A stretch of DNA of 40,703 nt from Candidatus Saganbacteria bacterium (lineage in GTDB: Bacteria; Margulisbacteria; WOR-1; XYC2-FULL-46-14): positions 1 to 40,703 of the forward strand of contig JABMQY010000090.1 in assembly GCA_013202975.1 (NCBI GenBank), read 5' to 3'. Shown here in pieces: positions 27,351 to 36,161 of this stretch. Positions within the stretch are counted from its first letter, which is position 1; each line of letters opens with the position of its first letter. A program made the position numbers and the translations under genes. The notes beneath the pieces are model-generated. The model was given only the letters and a program-made list of their open reading frames with translations, was not told where the DNA came from and did not search any database.

Positions 27351-28294
27351 TGTTAACCACAAAATGCCCTAATTCCTGTGATTGGTGTTTTGCCAAGTCA
27401 ATAATGCAGGATTATCAGAGCAAAAGTATTAGCGAAATAAAATGGGAAGATTTTTTGAGTGTAGTAGAATTTTTCAAACAATCAGGTAAAAAGAACATAA
27501 TCTTGTTAGGAGGGGAACCAACCCTGCACTCAAAATTTATGGACATTCTGACATATCTAAATAAAGAAAATTTTACTGTCTCGGTAGCAACCAACGGAAT
27601 AACAGATCGCTCATTAATTGACAAAGTTGCTGCCTCTAATTTTCAATCTCTTCGTTTTGGATTGAACAGCACAAGCTATTTCCACTATGATCAGGCAACA
27701 CAAAAAAAGGTTGATTATTTCTTATCTACAATAAGAATGCCCATCTTACTTTCTTATACAATATCCGAAAAAGATATAAACGACCCAAAACCCGAACCCA
27801 TACTGGATCGCGCATATCTAATAATGAGATATTCTTTGTCATCGCACATTCAATTTCAAATAGCTGTCCCTTCTTCTTCAAATAAATGTTTCATCCCATT
27901 CTCCCGTTATCGGGAAGTGTTCTCCCTGCTTAATAAATGGAACACTATCTTAAAAAGAAACAATATCACTTCGGGACTAGATTGCCATTCTTTCCCCAAA
28001 TGCGCCCTGCCTCCGGACGATAAACTCAAAAACCCACTTTATTTTAAATGCGCTAATTTCATGATAGATATCGGCCCGAATCTTGATGTCTGGCCCTGTT
28101 TTCCCCTCTCAGATCATAAGGTAAATTTAGCTGATTTTAAAAACCTTGCTCAAATACAAGAACATTTTAAAACAAAGCTATCTAACAGCTTAGTTTACGA
28201 TAAATCCTGCAGCAAATGCGGAGAAAAAAGAAACTGCGACGGAGGTTGTTTTGGCTTCTCAAAAACAAGAAATGAACTCGCAAAACAAAAATAA
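27338..28294 (+). CDS. radical SAM protein (SPASM-like C-terminus)
   Basis: CPNSCDWC; LLGGEPTLH; C-terminal CSKCGEKRNCDGGCFG. Confidence 0.85.
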   Translation: MPTLMLTTKCPNSCDWCFAKSIMQDYQSKSISEIKWEDFLSVVEFFKQSGKKNIILLGGEPTLHSKFMDILTYLNKENFTVSVATNGITDRSLIDKVAASNFQSLRFGLNSTSYFHYDQATQKKVDYFLSTIRMPILLSYTISEKDINDPKPEPILDRAYLIMRYSLSSHIQFQIAVPSSSNKCFIPFSRYREVFSLLNKWNTILKRNNITSGLDCHSFPKCALPPDDKLKNPLYFKCANFMIDIGPNLDVWPCFPLSDHKVNLADFKNLAQIQEHFKTKLSNSLVYDKSCSKCGEKRNCDGGCFGFSKTRNELAKQK

Positions 28295-29366
28295 ATTTCC
28301 ACTAAAAGGGATCTATTTCTATTTAACTGATGCCTGTAATCTAAAATGTCAGCACTGTTGGATTTCGCCTAAATATAATAAAGCCAAAAGCAACAAAGAA
28401 TTAAATTTTGATCTGTTTTGTAAAATAATAGAAGAGGCAAAGCCCCTTGGATTACGTTTTGTAAGACTGACCGGAGGAGAACCTCTATTACACTCACAAA
28501 TTGAAGAAATAATTAAACACGTGGCTAAAAACAACCTGGTACTAGACATTGAGTCCAATGGCACCTTAATCACTCCCAAATTCGCTAATCTGCTTGGCAG
28601 CATCAAAAAGAAAAACATCTCAATAAGTTTAGAAAGTACTGACCCCAAAAAACACTACTCTTTTAGAGGGGTATCAGGAAGTTTTAAGAAAACGATTACC
28701 GGAATCTTAAATCTAAAAAATGCCGGTGTGAGCCCAGAGATCATAACCTGCTTATCTAAAAACAATAAGAAACAAATCAAAAAACTAATTTATTTTGCGG
28801 AAAACTTAAAACTAAGGTCGTTAAGCTTCAAAATAATTAATCCTCTTGGAAGGGCCACAAAAATATTTTCACAAAACAATAACTTATCAATTGCAGAACT
28901 AATTCAATTGGGACAATGGGTTGAAGAACAACTGATTCCAAAATCAAAAATACCTGTTGCCTTTGGCTATCCCCCAGCTTTTAGCAAGATGAGTTCTTTG
29001 TGCAATCCACGAGAAATATCCTGCAATAGTTGCGGAATAAAAGGAATCATGGGGGTCCTATCAAGCGGAGAATACGCTCTCTGTGGAATCGGCCAATCAA
29101 TAAAAGAGTTGTGTTTTGGGAACGCAAAAACAAATACGCTTAGTAAGATTTGGCTCAATAGTAAGATAATAAACGAAATAAAAATAGGGCTTCCAAAAAA
29201 ACTTAAGGGAATTTGCGCAAAATGCGCAATGAAAGAGCTTTGCAAAGGGGCATGTCTTGCTCAAAATTATTATTTTAAAGAAGATTTGTGGGCCCCATTT
29301 TGGTTCTGCCAACAAGCCTATGACTTAGGCCTATTTCCAAAAAGCAGAATAATACCCGCCTCTTGA
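28272..29366 (+). CDS. radical SAM/SPASM peptide maturase
   Basis: CNLKCQHC; LTGGEPLL; C-terminal CAKCAMKELCKGACLAQNYY. Confidence 0.9.
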   Translation: MNSQNKNKFPLKGIYFYLTDACNLKCQHCWISPKYNKAKSNKELNFDLFCKIIEEAKPLGLRFVRLTGGEPLLHSQIEEIIKHVAKNNLVLDIESNGTLITPKFANLLGSIKKKNISISLESTDPKKHYSFRGVSGSFKKTITGILNLKNAGVSPEIITCLSKNNKKQIKKLIYFAENLKLRSLSFKIINPLGRATKIFSQNNNLSIAELIQLGQWVEEQLIPKSKIPVAFGYPPAFSKMSSLCNPREISCNSCGIKGIMGVLSSGEYALCGIGQSIKELCFGNAKTNTLSKIWLNSKIINEIKIGLPKKLKGICAKCAMKELCKGACLAQNYYFKEDLWAPFWFCQQAYDLGLFPKSRIIPAS

Positions 29367-29374
29367 ACTGGCAA

Positions 29375-29497
29375 TGAATCACTGGCCTTTGATCTCTCGT
29401 TCTCTGTCAGCAGCTTCTTACGCAAACGTATACTTTTGGGAGTCAACTCAACTAATTCATCATCCGAGATAAATCCCAGTGCCGATTCTGCAGATAG
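29375..29497 (-). pseudogene. typA: remnant of the C-terminus of TypA/BipA GTPase
   Basis: LSAESALGFISDDELVELTPKSIRLRKKLLTENERSKASDS matches the conserved TypA C-terminal tail; no upstream GTPase domains. Confidence 0.8.
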
Positions 29498-29681
29498 TCG
29501 AAAGAGGCGGAACAGTTTGACAAAATAAAAAAACACAAAATAAGCAGCACATTAATAAATAATGCCTGCAATTTGGCGCCACTCATGCCCGCTTATACCC
29601 TATTTGTAAGCCTTACCGGAAAATTCTGAAAAAAGATTGAGGGGATTATCTGAGAGAGGGAAAAGATTCTGTTTTACGCAC

Positions 29682-29705
29682 ATTCTGGCATGGTTATTAA
29701 TTATA
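29682..29705. repeat. 24-bp direct repeat, copy 2 (decayed CYTH start)
   Basis: Identical to 23123-23146; minus strand reads ATGCCAGAATGTGCGTAA. Confidence 0.8.
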
Positions 29706-29768
29706 CATCTTCTTGAGTCTCGACAATTTCGTGATTCCGCTTAGGTTGCTATAGCTACTGTTTATGCG

Positions 29769-29939
29769 TTAAGTCTCAGCTATAACACTGCAAGGAACAC
29801 AGCCGGGATCCAGTTCCCGACAAGTTGCATTATTAGAGGTTTCACCTGCTGGCTCAAACTTGCAGGTTACCAGAACAGACTCTTCGGATTTACCCCTTGT
29901 TAAAATATTCAACATCGGCTTTTTCCATTCTTTTTTCAT
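29769..29939 (-). CDS. candidate RiPP precursor, WxxPxL-leader family (56 aa, not in ORF track)
   Basis: MKKEWKKPMLNILTRGKSEESVLVTCKFEPAGETSNNATCRELDPGCVPCSVIAET; strong G-rich RBS; leader shared with three others. Confidence 0.85.
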   Translation of the reverse strand: MKKEWKKPMLNILTRGKSEESVLVTCKFEPAGETSNNATCRELDPGCVPCSVIAET

Positions 29940-29982
29940 ACCCCCCCCTTTATTTACTTTAAATAATAATGATACTGTTCAG

Positions 29983-30011
29983 ATTCTATTATAGTCTTTT
30001 CTATTTGTCAA
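29983..30011 (-). promoter_or_regulatory. sigma70-type promoter TTGACA-N17-TAGAAT for the 29769-29939 precursor
   Basis: -35 at 30011-30006, -10 at 29988-29983 on the minus strand. Confidence 0.6.
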
Positions 30012-30122
30012 CGGGCAAAGGAAAAGTAATTGTAATATAAAAAAAAGGAATATGGTTTAAAACTAACCTACTTGCGTCTATAAATTGAATAAGGTAAAAT
30101 AAAAACTTACCCTACTAAATTA

Positions 30123-32072
30123 ATGGAATACACCCAATCTAAAAAATACGAAAAAATACCACGCTTACCATTTGAGGCAAAGGTAGATTTAACCTATCGC
30201 TGTAACAACAACTGCCGGCACTGCTGGCTCAGAATCCCGGCTGATTCGGAAGAAAAAAAGAGAGAACTTTCTTTTGAAAAAATAAAAGATATTATTTGCC
30301 AAGCTAGAAAACTCGGTTGTCGCAGATGGTCTATCTCTGGCGGAGAACCGATGCTTAGGCCAGACTTTGAAGAAATTTTTGATTATATTACCAGCCATTC
30401 TATGTCCTATTCCCTTAACAGCAACGGAACATTAATTACCCCAATGATTGCAAAATTGATGAAGAAAAGAGGGACTAAGATGATCGCAGTTTATGGAGCA
30501 ACAGCAGAAGTGCACGATCATATCACTCGCAACCCTGGTTCATTTGACGCTCTCATGCGCGGATTTGCTTATTTAAAAGAAGCAGGAGCCGGATTTATAG
30601 TTCAACTTATTCCCATGAAGGATAACTACCACCAGTTTGATCAGATGGTCAAGTTGGCTAAATCTTTAAGTAAACATTATAGAGTAGGAGCGCCATGGCT
30701 TTATTTGTCTGCTTATAGGGACGCAAAAGCAAATGAAGAGATTAAACAGCAGAGGCTTTCCTCCAAAGAAGTGATCGGGCTAGATCAGCCAAGCATCCCT
30801 GCCGAAGATAAATTGGCTGCTGATCATGGATGCGGTTGTTTGGAAAAAGGCGACGATCGTCTTTTTTCTGCTTGTTTAAAGGCAAGAAGGGATTTTAGCG
30901 TGGATCCCTACGGTCAAATGACCTTTTGCGGTTTTATCAAAGACCCTGCCCTGCTTTATGATTTAAGAAAAGGAACAGTTGAAGATTGCTGGGAAAACTT
31001 TATCCCCTCTCTGGCAGATAAAATTAGGGGGGGGCAGGAATATTTGGAAAATTGCGGGTCCTGTGACTTAAAATCTGATTGCCGCTGGTGTCCTGTTTAT
31101 GGATATTTAGAATACGGCCGGTTTTCGGCAAAGGTAGAACATCTTTGTGAAGTAGCAAAAGAAAAAATGAAATACAAGGAAAATTGGATAAAAAACCATC
31201 GCACCTTTTACCAAATTGCCGGCATCACCATTCAAATAGACTCGGATATTCCAATTAAAGAAGAAACCATTCACTCCAAATTAAATCCTTTTAAAGTTGA
31301 TGGGCCTGGGAAGGACACAATTTATCTTAATCACCATTTTTCCTTGCCTGATTTGGCCGGAAAGGATTTAGGAAAGAGAATTTATTCTAAAACTCCGTGG
31401 TCGATCTACAAAAAAGATGATTCCTGGATATATCTAGGTATTTCAGCAACAAAAGGAGAAAAAAGACTACATCGAGTAGCAATTTTCAACAAAGATCATA
31501 CTCGCGCCAGTATCTATCATGCAGATGATAATATGATTAAGAAAGGAAACCTTACTTCTCTCACATTGTTTCCTACTGATCAAATCCTCGTTGGACGCAT
31601 TCTGGCTGACCGCGATGGTTGCTATATGCACTCTTGTGGTATTGTTCTTGATGGTAAGGGATATTTGTTTGTTGGTCATTCCGAAGCAGGAAAATCAACC
31701 ACCAGCTTAATGATGAAAAAGCAAGGCGGTAAAATTCTTTGTGATGATCGGATAATTATCCGTAAAAAGCCCGAAGGTTTTCGTATTTATGGTACATGGA
31801 GCCATGGGGATGTCCCTGACATTTCTCCTGATTCAGCCCCCCTGCACGCGATCCTCTTTTTGAAGCAAAGTGAGGAAAATGTATTAATTCCGATGTATGA
31901 TAAGTTGGAAGTGGTAAGGCGGCTCTTGGCCTGCCTGATTAAACCTTTTGCCTGTGCTGACTGGTGGGAAAAAGAACTGACTCTAATAGAGAAAATCGCG
32001 AAAGAAATCCCCTGCCACCGCATGTTGTTTGATAAGAGCGGAGAGATCGTAGAACAGATTAGGGTTATGTAG
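30123..32072 (+). CDS. radical SAM/SPASM-HPr kinase-like fusion protein, copy 1
   Basis: CNNNCRHC; SGGEPML; SPASM-type CGSCDLKSDCRWC; C-terminal P-loop LFVGHSEAGKSTT and LCDDRIIIR...GTWSHGD. Confidence 0.88.
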   Translation: MEYTQSKKYEKIPRLPFEAKVDLTYRCNNNCRHCWLRIPADSEEKKRELSFEKIKDIICQARKLGCRRWSISGGEPMLRPDFEEIFDYITSHSMSYSLNSNGTLITPMIAKLMKKRGTKMIAVYGATAEVHDHITRNPGSFDALMRGFAYLKEAGAGFIVQLIPMKDNYHQFDQMVKLAKSLSKHYRVGAPWLYLSAYRDAKANEEIKQQRLSSKEVIGLDQPSIPAEDKLAADHGCGCLEKGDDRLFSACLKARRDFSVDPYGQMTFCGFIKDPALLYDLRKGTVEDCWENFIPSLADKIRGGQEYLENCGSCDLKSDCRWCPVYGYLEYGRFSAKVEHLCEVAKEKMKYKENWIKNHRTFYQIAGITIQIDSDIPIKEETIHSKLNPFKVDGPGKDTIYLNHHFSLPDLAGKDLGKRIYSKTPWSIYKKDDSWIYLGISATKGEKRLHRVAIFNKDHTRASIYHADDNMIKKGNLTSLTLFPTDQILVGRILADRDGCYMHSCGIVLDGKGYLFVGHSEAGKSTTSLMMKKQGGKILCDDRIIIRKKPEGFRIYGTWSHGDVPDISPDSAPLHAILFLKQSEENVLIPMYDKLEVVRRLLACLIKPFACADWWEKELTLIEKIAKEIPCHRMLFDKSGEIVEQIRVM

Positions 32073-32108
32073 TATAATTTATTCAGATTAATTATACAGG
32101 AGCCTGTC

Positions 32109-32282
32109 ATTAGAAAGACATGGAAGAAGCCGAAATTAATTGTCTTATTTCGTTCAAACAAAGAAGAACAGGTGTTAGCAAATTGCAAAAATTTTGGAGA
32201 AGCCCCTGGGCCTAATTTGTCCTGGTGGGACTGTCAAGGAACAGGTTGTGGCACCGTCTGTGCGGATATTGGCGTTTCTTGA
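32109..32282 (+). CDS. candidate RiPP precursor, WxxPxL-leader family, apparent ATT start (57 aa, not in ORF track)
   Basis: AGGAG-N6-ATT; (M)RKTWKKPKLIVLFRSNKEEQVLANCKNFGEAPGPNLSWWDCQGTGCGTVCADIGVS; no ATG/GTG/TTG in frame back to the stop at 32070. Confidence 0.78.
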   Translation: MRKTWKKPKLIVLFRSNKEEQVLANCKNFGEAPGPNLSWWDCQGTGCGTVCADIGVS

Positions 32283-32288
32283 TATGTT

Positions 32289-32453
32289 ATGAAAAAAACA
32301 TGGAAACGACCGCAATTAAAAATATTGACGCGAAGTAAGCCTGAAGAGAGCGTCCTAAGTTACTGTAAAATGCAATTTGGACAAGATGGTGGTCCCGGTT
32401 GGGGTCTTGGGTGCAGATTTAGTCCTGACTGCGTTATTCTTTCTGTGTCTTAA
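32289..32453 (+). CDS. candidate RiPP precursor, WxxPxL-leader family (54 aa, not in ORF track)
   Basis: MKKTWKRPQLKILTRSKPEESVLSYCKMQFGQDGGPGWGLGCRFSPDCVILSVS. Confidence 0.85.
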   Translation: MKKTWKRPQLKILTRSKPEESVLSYCKMQFGQDGGPGWGLGCRFSPDCVILSVS

Positions 32454-32460
32454 TTACATT

Positions 32461-33633
32461 ATGAAAAAATACATTTCTAAGACGGACATCTCAGGCTATA
32501 ATCTCTTTAAAAAGTCTAAGCCTCTGATTTACAAACTAGACATCGAACTCACTGAACGCTGCAACAATAATTGTATCCACTGCAGTATAAATCTACCGGA
32601 AAACGATCTTTCTGCCAAACAAAAAGAACTATCTACTGATGAGTTGAAGAGAATCATTAAAGAAGCTGCTGATTTAGGGGCTATGACGATCCGTTTTACC
32701 GGCGGAGAACCTCTCTTGAGAGAAGATTTTAAAGAGCTATATCTTTTCACCCGTAAACTGGGAATCAAAGTAATGCTCTTTACCAACGCCCGATTGATTA
32801 CTCCCGAACTGGCTGAATTATTAGCAAAGTATCCACCAGGAGAAAAAATAGAAGTTACGGTTTACGGTATGCATAAGGAGTCCTATGAGGCAGTTACTTG
32901 CGCAAAAGGATCGTTTGAGGAATTTTGGCGTGGAGTCAATCTATTGCTTAATAAGAAGATTCCTTTTATTGTAAAGGCTGCTTTGCTCCCTCCAAATAAA
33001 CATGAAATGGAAGAATTTGAAGCCTGGGCAGCTACCATTCCCTGGATGGACAAAAACCCTTCTTACTCGATGTTTTTTGGCCTCCGATGTAGAAGGGATG
33101 ATGCGGTAAAAAACCGGCTGATACAAAAAAACCGTCTTTCTCCTGAGGACGGATTGAAAATATTAACCAGGGACAAAGATAAATACAATAAGGGCATGAA
33201 AGAGTTTTGCTCCAAGTTTACGCGGCCGCCGGGCACAAAGCTATTCGCCTGCGGTGCGGGGAAAGGGGGAGGATGCGTAGATGCATACGGTAAATTACAG
33301 CTCTGCCTTACGCTTAGACACCAGGATACAATACATGATATTAAAAACGGAACACTCAAGGATGCCATTCAAATTTTTTTCCCTAAAGTACAGGCAACAA
33401 AAGCGAAAAATCCTGACTATCTTAAACGCTGTGCAAAATGTTTTTTAAAAGGTCTTTGTGAGCAGTGTCCGGCCAAATCTTGGATAGAAAGCGGCGACCT
33501 GGACACACCGGTAGAATATCTTTGTGAGGTTACCCACGCACAGGCGGAATATTTAGGGTTGATTGAGAAGGGGGAGAAGGCGTGGGAGGTAGAGGATTGG
33601 GTGGAAAGAATTAATAATTTTACTGCTAACTGA
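32461..33633 (+). CDS. radical SAM/SPASM peptide maturase (track start 32377 is false)
   Basis: CNNNCIHC; FTGGEPLL; SPASM-type CAKCFLKGLCEQCPA; ATG at 32461 directly after precursor stop. Confidence 0.9.
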   Translation: MKKYISKTDISGYNLFKKSKPLIYKLDIELTERCNNNCIHCSINLPENDLSAKQKELSTDELKRIIKEAADLGAMTIRFTGGEPLLREDFKELYLFTRKLGIKVMLFTNARLITPELAELLAKYPPGEKIEVTVYGMHKESYEAVTCAKGSFEEFWRGVNLLLNKKIPFIVKAALLPPNKHEMEEFEAWAATIPWMDKNPSYSMFFGLRCRRDDAVKNRLIQKNRLSPEDGLKILTRDKDKYNKGMKEFCSKFTRPPGTKLFACGAGKGGGCVDAYGKLQLCLTLRHQDTIHDIKNGTLKDAIQIFFPKVQATKAKNPDYLKRCAKCFLKGLCEQCPAKSWIESGDLDTPVEYLCEVTHAQAEYLGLIEKGEKAWEVEDWVERINNFTAN

Positions 33634-33680
33634 GATTTTGGTATAATCATATATGATTAGATTATAAAGGAGTGCTTTTT

Positions 33681-33986
33681 ATGAATTTAGCTTTGGATTC
33701 TATTTGTATCCCTTCAGATAAAATAGTAGCAAGAGAAATCGAAGGCGAACTTATCATTGTCCCACTGGTTTCCGGCATTGGTGATATGGAAGACGAACTC
33801 TTTACTTTAAACGAAACCGGAAGGGAAATATGGAAAAGACTGGACGGAAAAAAAAACCTGAATAACATTACGGATGAATTAACAAATGAATTTAAAGCCC
33901 CAAGAGAAGAGATAGAAAAAGATGTTTTGGGATTGACCGAAGAATTAATTAAAAGGCAAATGATAGCTGTTGCTTCTGCCGCTTAA
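33681..33986 (+). CDS. PqqD family RRE protein
   Basis: AAAGGAG RBS; GDMEDELFTLNETGREIWKRLDGKKNLNNITDEL. Confidence 0.85.
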   Translation: MNLALDSICIPSDKIVAREIEGELIIVPLVSGIGDMEDELFTLNETGREIWKRLDGKKNLNNITDELTNEFKAPREEIEKDVLGLTEELIKRQMIAVASAA

Positions 33987-33991
33987 TTTCT

Positions 33992-34477
33992 GTGAGTATA
34001 GATCAAGAAAAAAAGAATATCTCTCTTTATAGTCCTCATTTAATCGAACTGATGCAGGCAGTTTTTGATAAAGGCCTACCCTTTCGCTTTCAAGCAAAAG
34101 GCGGGAGCATGTCTCCTTTTATTAAAGATAGTGATATTCTTACGCTGGCCCGCTTTTCCGGCGACTATTCAATTGGCGATGTAGCGGCTTTTGTCCGTCC
34201 TGAAGGAAAAAAACTGGTTGTACATAGAATAGTCGCAAAAAAAAACAACGCTTATTTAATAAAAGGCGACAATGGTTTTGGGCAAGACAGCCTTATCCCC
34301 AAAGAAAACATTTTAGGCCGGGTAATTAAAGTGGATAGAGGAACAAAAAATATATCATTTGGCCTTGGCCCAGAAAAACATCTGATTGCTTTCTTAAGCC
34401 GAACAAACCTCCTGCCTGTTTTGTTTTTTTTACCTAGAATGTCTTTATCTCTTTTAAGGAAAATTAGAAATTTCTAG
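33992..34477 (+). CDS. S24/S26 signal peptidase-like protein
   Basis: GGSMSPFIKDSDILTLAR; LVVHRIVAKKNNAYLIKGDNG; GTG start. Confidence 0.8.
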   Translation: MSIDQEKKNISLYSPHLIELMQAVFDKGLPFRFQAKGGSMSPFIKDSDILTLARFSGDYSIGDVAAFVRPEGKKLVVHRIVAKKNNAYLIKGDNGFGQDSLIPKENILGRVIKVDRGTKNISFGLGPEKHLIAFLSRTNLLPVLFFLPRMSLSLLRKIRNF

Positions 34478-34618
34478 GTTGTGCAGAAAAAGAACCAAAG
34501 ACTATTTTTGCAGGGTAGCCCATGCCGGGGCAAAAGCTATAAAACAATCCCTACTACCTACACATTAAGGCATAGTTTTCGATTATACATCTTTAAAGAA
34601 TTATAGTAAAATAAACCG

Positions 34619-36157
34619 ATGAACACTTTTTTAAAAGATGCATTTAAATATAATGATGATGGCCTAGATAAAATAATTCCCCCGTCGGAGACAATAAAAA
34701 AGGCAACCCTTGCCCTGGGTAATGCCAAAATGCCAATCTCATTCGAAATAGAAAAGATAGACTATATAAACAAGCCCAAAATACCATCTTTTGTTTGCAA
34801 AATCCAAAGAGCAACCGGGCAGGCATACGGATTGCAGCAGAAATACTCTTGGGGAAAAGGAGTCACCCAAACAGCAGCTCGGGCCAGCGCAATAATGGAA
34901 TTAATAGAAAGAGCAAGCTGTAGCAGTTTCTTGAAAAATGAGAACAATTTCAAAACCGGCAGTTATTCTTATATAAAGAAATGGGGGAACCCTTTTAAGG
35001 ATTCAATCCTGGCTTGTTCAGAAAAATTTAGGCGGGATCTTTTTCTCTGCAATCTGCTTAAAAAAGCATGTCTTAAATGGACTAACTCCTTTTCTCTTAC
35101 AAAAAACAAAAATATTCTCTTTCCTCTTGATTGGTTTGCTGCCTTTCAAGGAACTAACGGCTATGCCGCCGGAAATTCAATAGAAGAAGCAACCCTGCAG
35201 GGATTATGCGAAGCGGTGGAGCGCTATGCCATCTCCACTATAATGAAAAAGAAGTATAAAACCCCAGCAATCAATATTGATTCCATTAATAATCGTACTG
35301 CCAAAGAAATAATTACAAAGCTTAAGCGGGCTGGAATAAAATTATATATAAAGGATTTCTCACTTGACCTTGAAATCCCCACCATTGCGGTAATTATAAA
35401 CGATCCAAAATCAAAAGATCATAAATACTATTACACTGCAGGCACTTCTATAAATAGGAACCTGGCACTAGTGCGAGCCCTTAATGAGGTCGCACAGATT
35501 AGAAACCAAATAGTATATGGGGCAAAGAAGCTTGGAATAACGGTTGCTGCTGCTTGGTGTTTTCCGGATTTTAAGGACTTTGCAAAGAATAAATTTCTTA
35601 TTGAAAATAGCAAAAAAATAGATTTTTCTGACTTGCCAACTTATTCTAATAGAAACATTAAAAAAGAGATCGAAGTAGTTGTAAGCAAATTAAAGGATAA
35701 AGGCCTTGAGGTAATAGTTACAGACACAACACATCATATTCTAAAAATACCAACGGTGATTGTGACTATTCCAGGAACTTTTACTGTTTCTTCTAACTCC
35801 ATCAACCCGTATTTAGTTTTAATAGAACACAATGAAAAAATGCAAAACCACCAAAATAATATTAAAATTTTTAAAAGATACTTCCAAATGAATCCGGAAG
35901 AAAAAAAGAAAGGAAACTTACTGTATTCCTTTGGAAAACAGCATGAGAAAACTGGAAAGTATAAGCAGGCAATCAAAATATTTAATGAGACAACTTCTTT
36001 TTGCAATAAAGACAATCCAGGATGGATCAATATGCAGATGATATACTGTGCATTAATAAGGTGCTATTCAAATCTATCAAAACCAGAGGAAGTTTTGAAA
36101 ATTTACAGAAAACTAAAAAAACTGCAACAAAACACACCCCAACAAGTAGTAGAATAA
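34619..36157 (+). CDS. YcaO-domain protein with C-terminal TPR-like region
   Basis: TQTAARASAIMELIERAS; GTNGYAAGNSIEEATLQGLCEAVERYAIS; C-terminal GKQHEKTGKYKQAIKIFNE TPR-like. Confidence 0.88.
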   Translation: MNTFLKDAFKYNDDGLDKIIPPSETIKKATLALGNAKMPISFEIEKIDYINKPKIPSFVCKIQRATGQAYGLQQKYSWGKGVTQTAARASAIMELIERASCSSFLKNENNFKTGSYSYIKKWGNPFKDSILACSEKFRRDLFLCNLLKKACLKWTNSFSLTKNKNILFPLDWFAAFQGTNGYAAGNSIEEATLQGLCEAVERYAISTIMKKKYKTPAINIDSINNRTAKEIITKLKRAGIKLYIKDFSLDLEIPTIAVIINDPKSKDHKYYYTAGTSINRNLALVRALNEVAQIRNQIVYGAKKLGITVAAAWCFPDFKDFAKNKFLIENSKKIDFSDLPTYSNRNIKKEIEVVVSKLKDKGLEVIVTDTTHHILKIPTVIVTIPGTFTVSSNSINPYLVLIEHNEKMQNHQNNIKIFKRYFQMNPEEKKKGNLLYSFGKQHEKTGKYKQAIKIFNETTSFCNKDNPGWINMQMIYCALIRCYSNLSKPEEVLKIYRKLKKLQQNTPQQVVE

Positions 36158-36161
36158 AATT

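Noticed and set aside
24871-29366. PQQ biosynthesis (pqqD plus PqqE-like radical SAM)
   Set aside because: No PqqA-like peptide with a Glu/Tyr core, and no PqqB or PqqC.
29318-29536. Functional 72-aa gene on the minus strand
   Set aside because: Only the conserved TypA tail is recognisable and it overlaps an rSAM gene antisense; better read as a remnant.
32377-32460. ORF-track N-terminal extension MDKMVVPVGVLGADLVLTALFFLCLNYI of the rSAM at 32461
   Set aside because: It is an out-of-frame reading of the 32289-32453 precursor; a good ATG exists at 32461.
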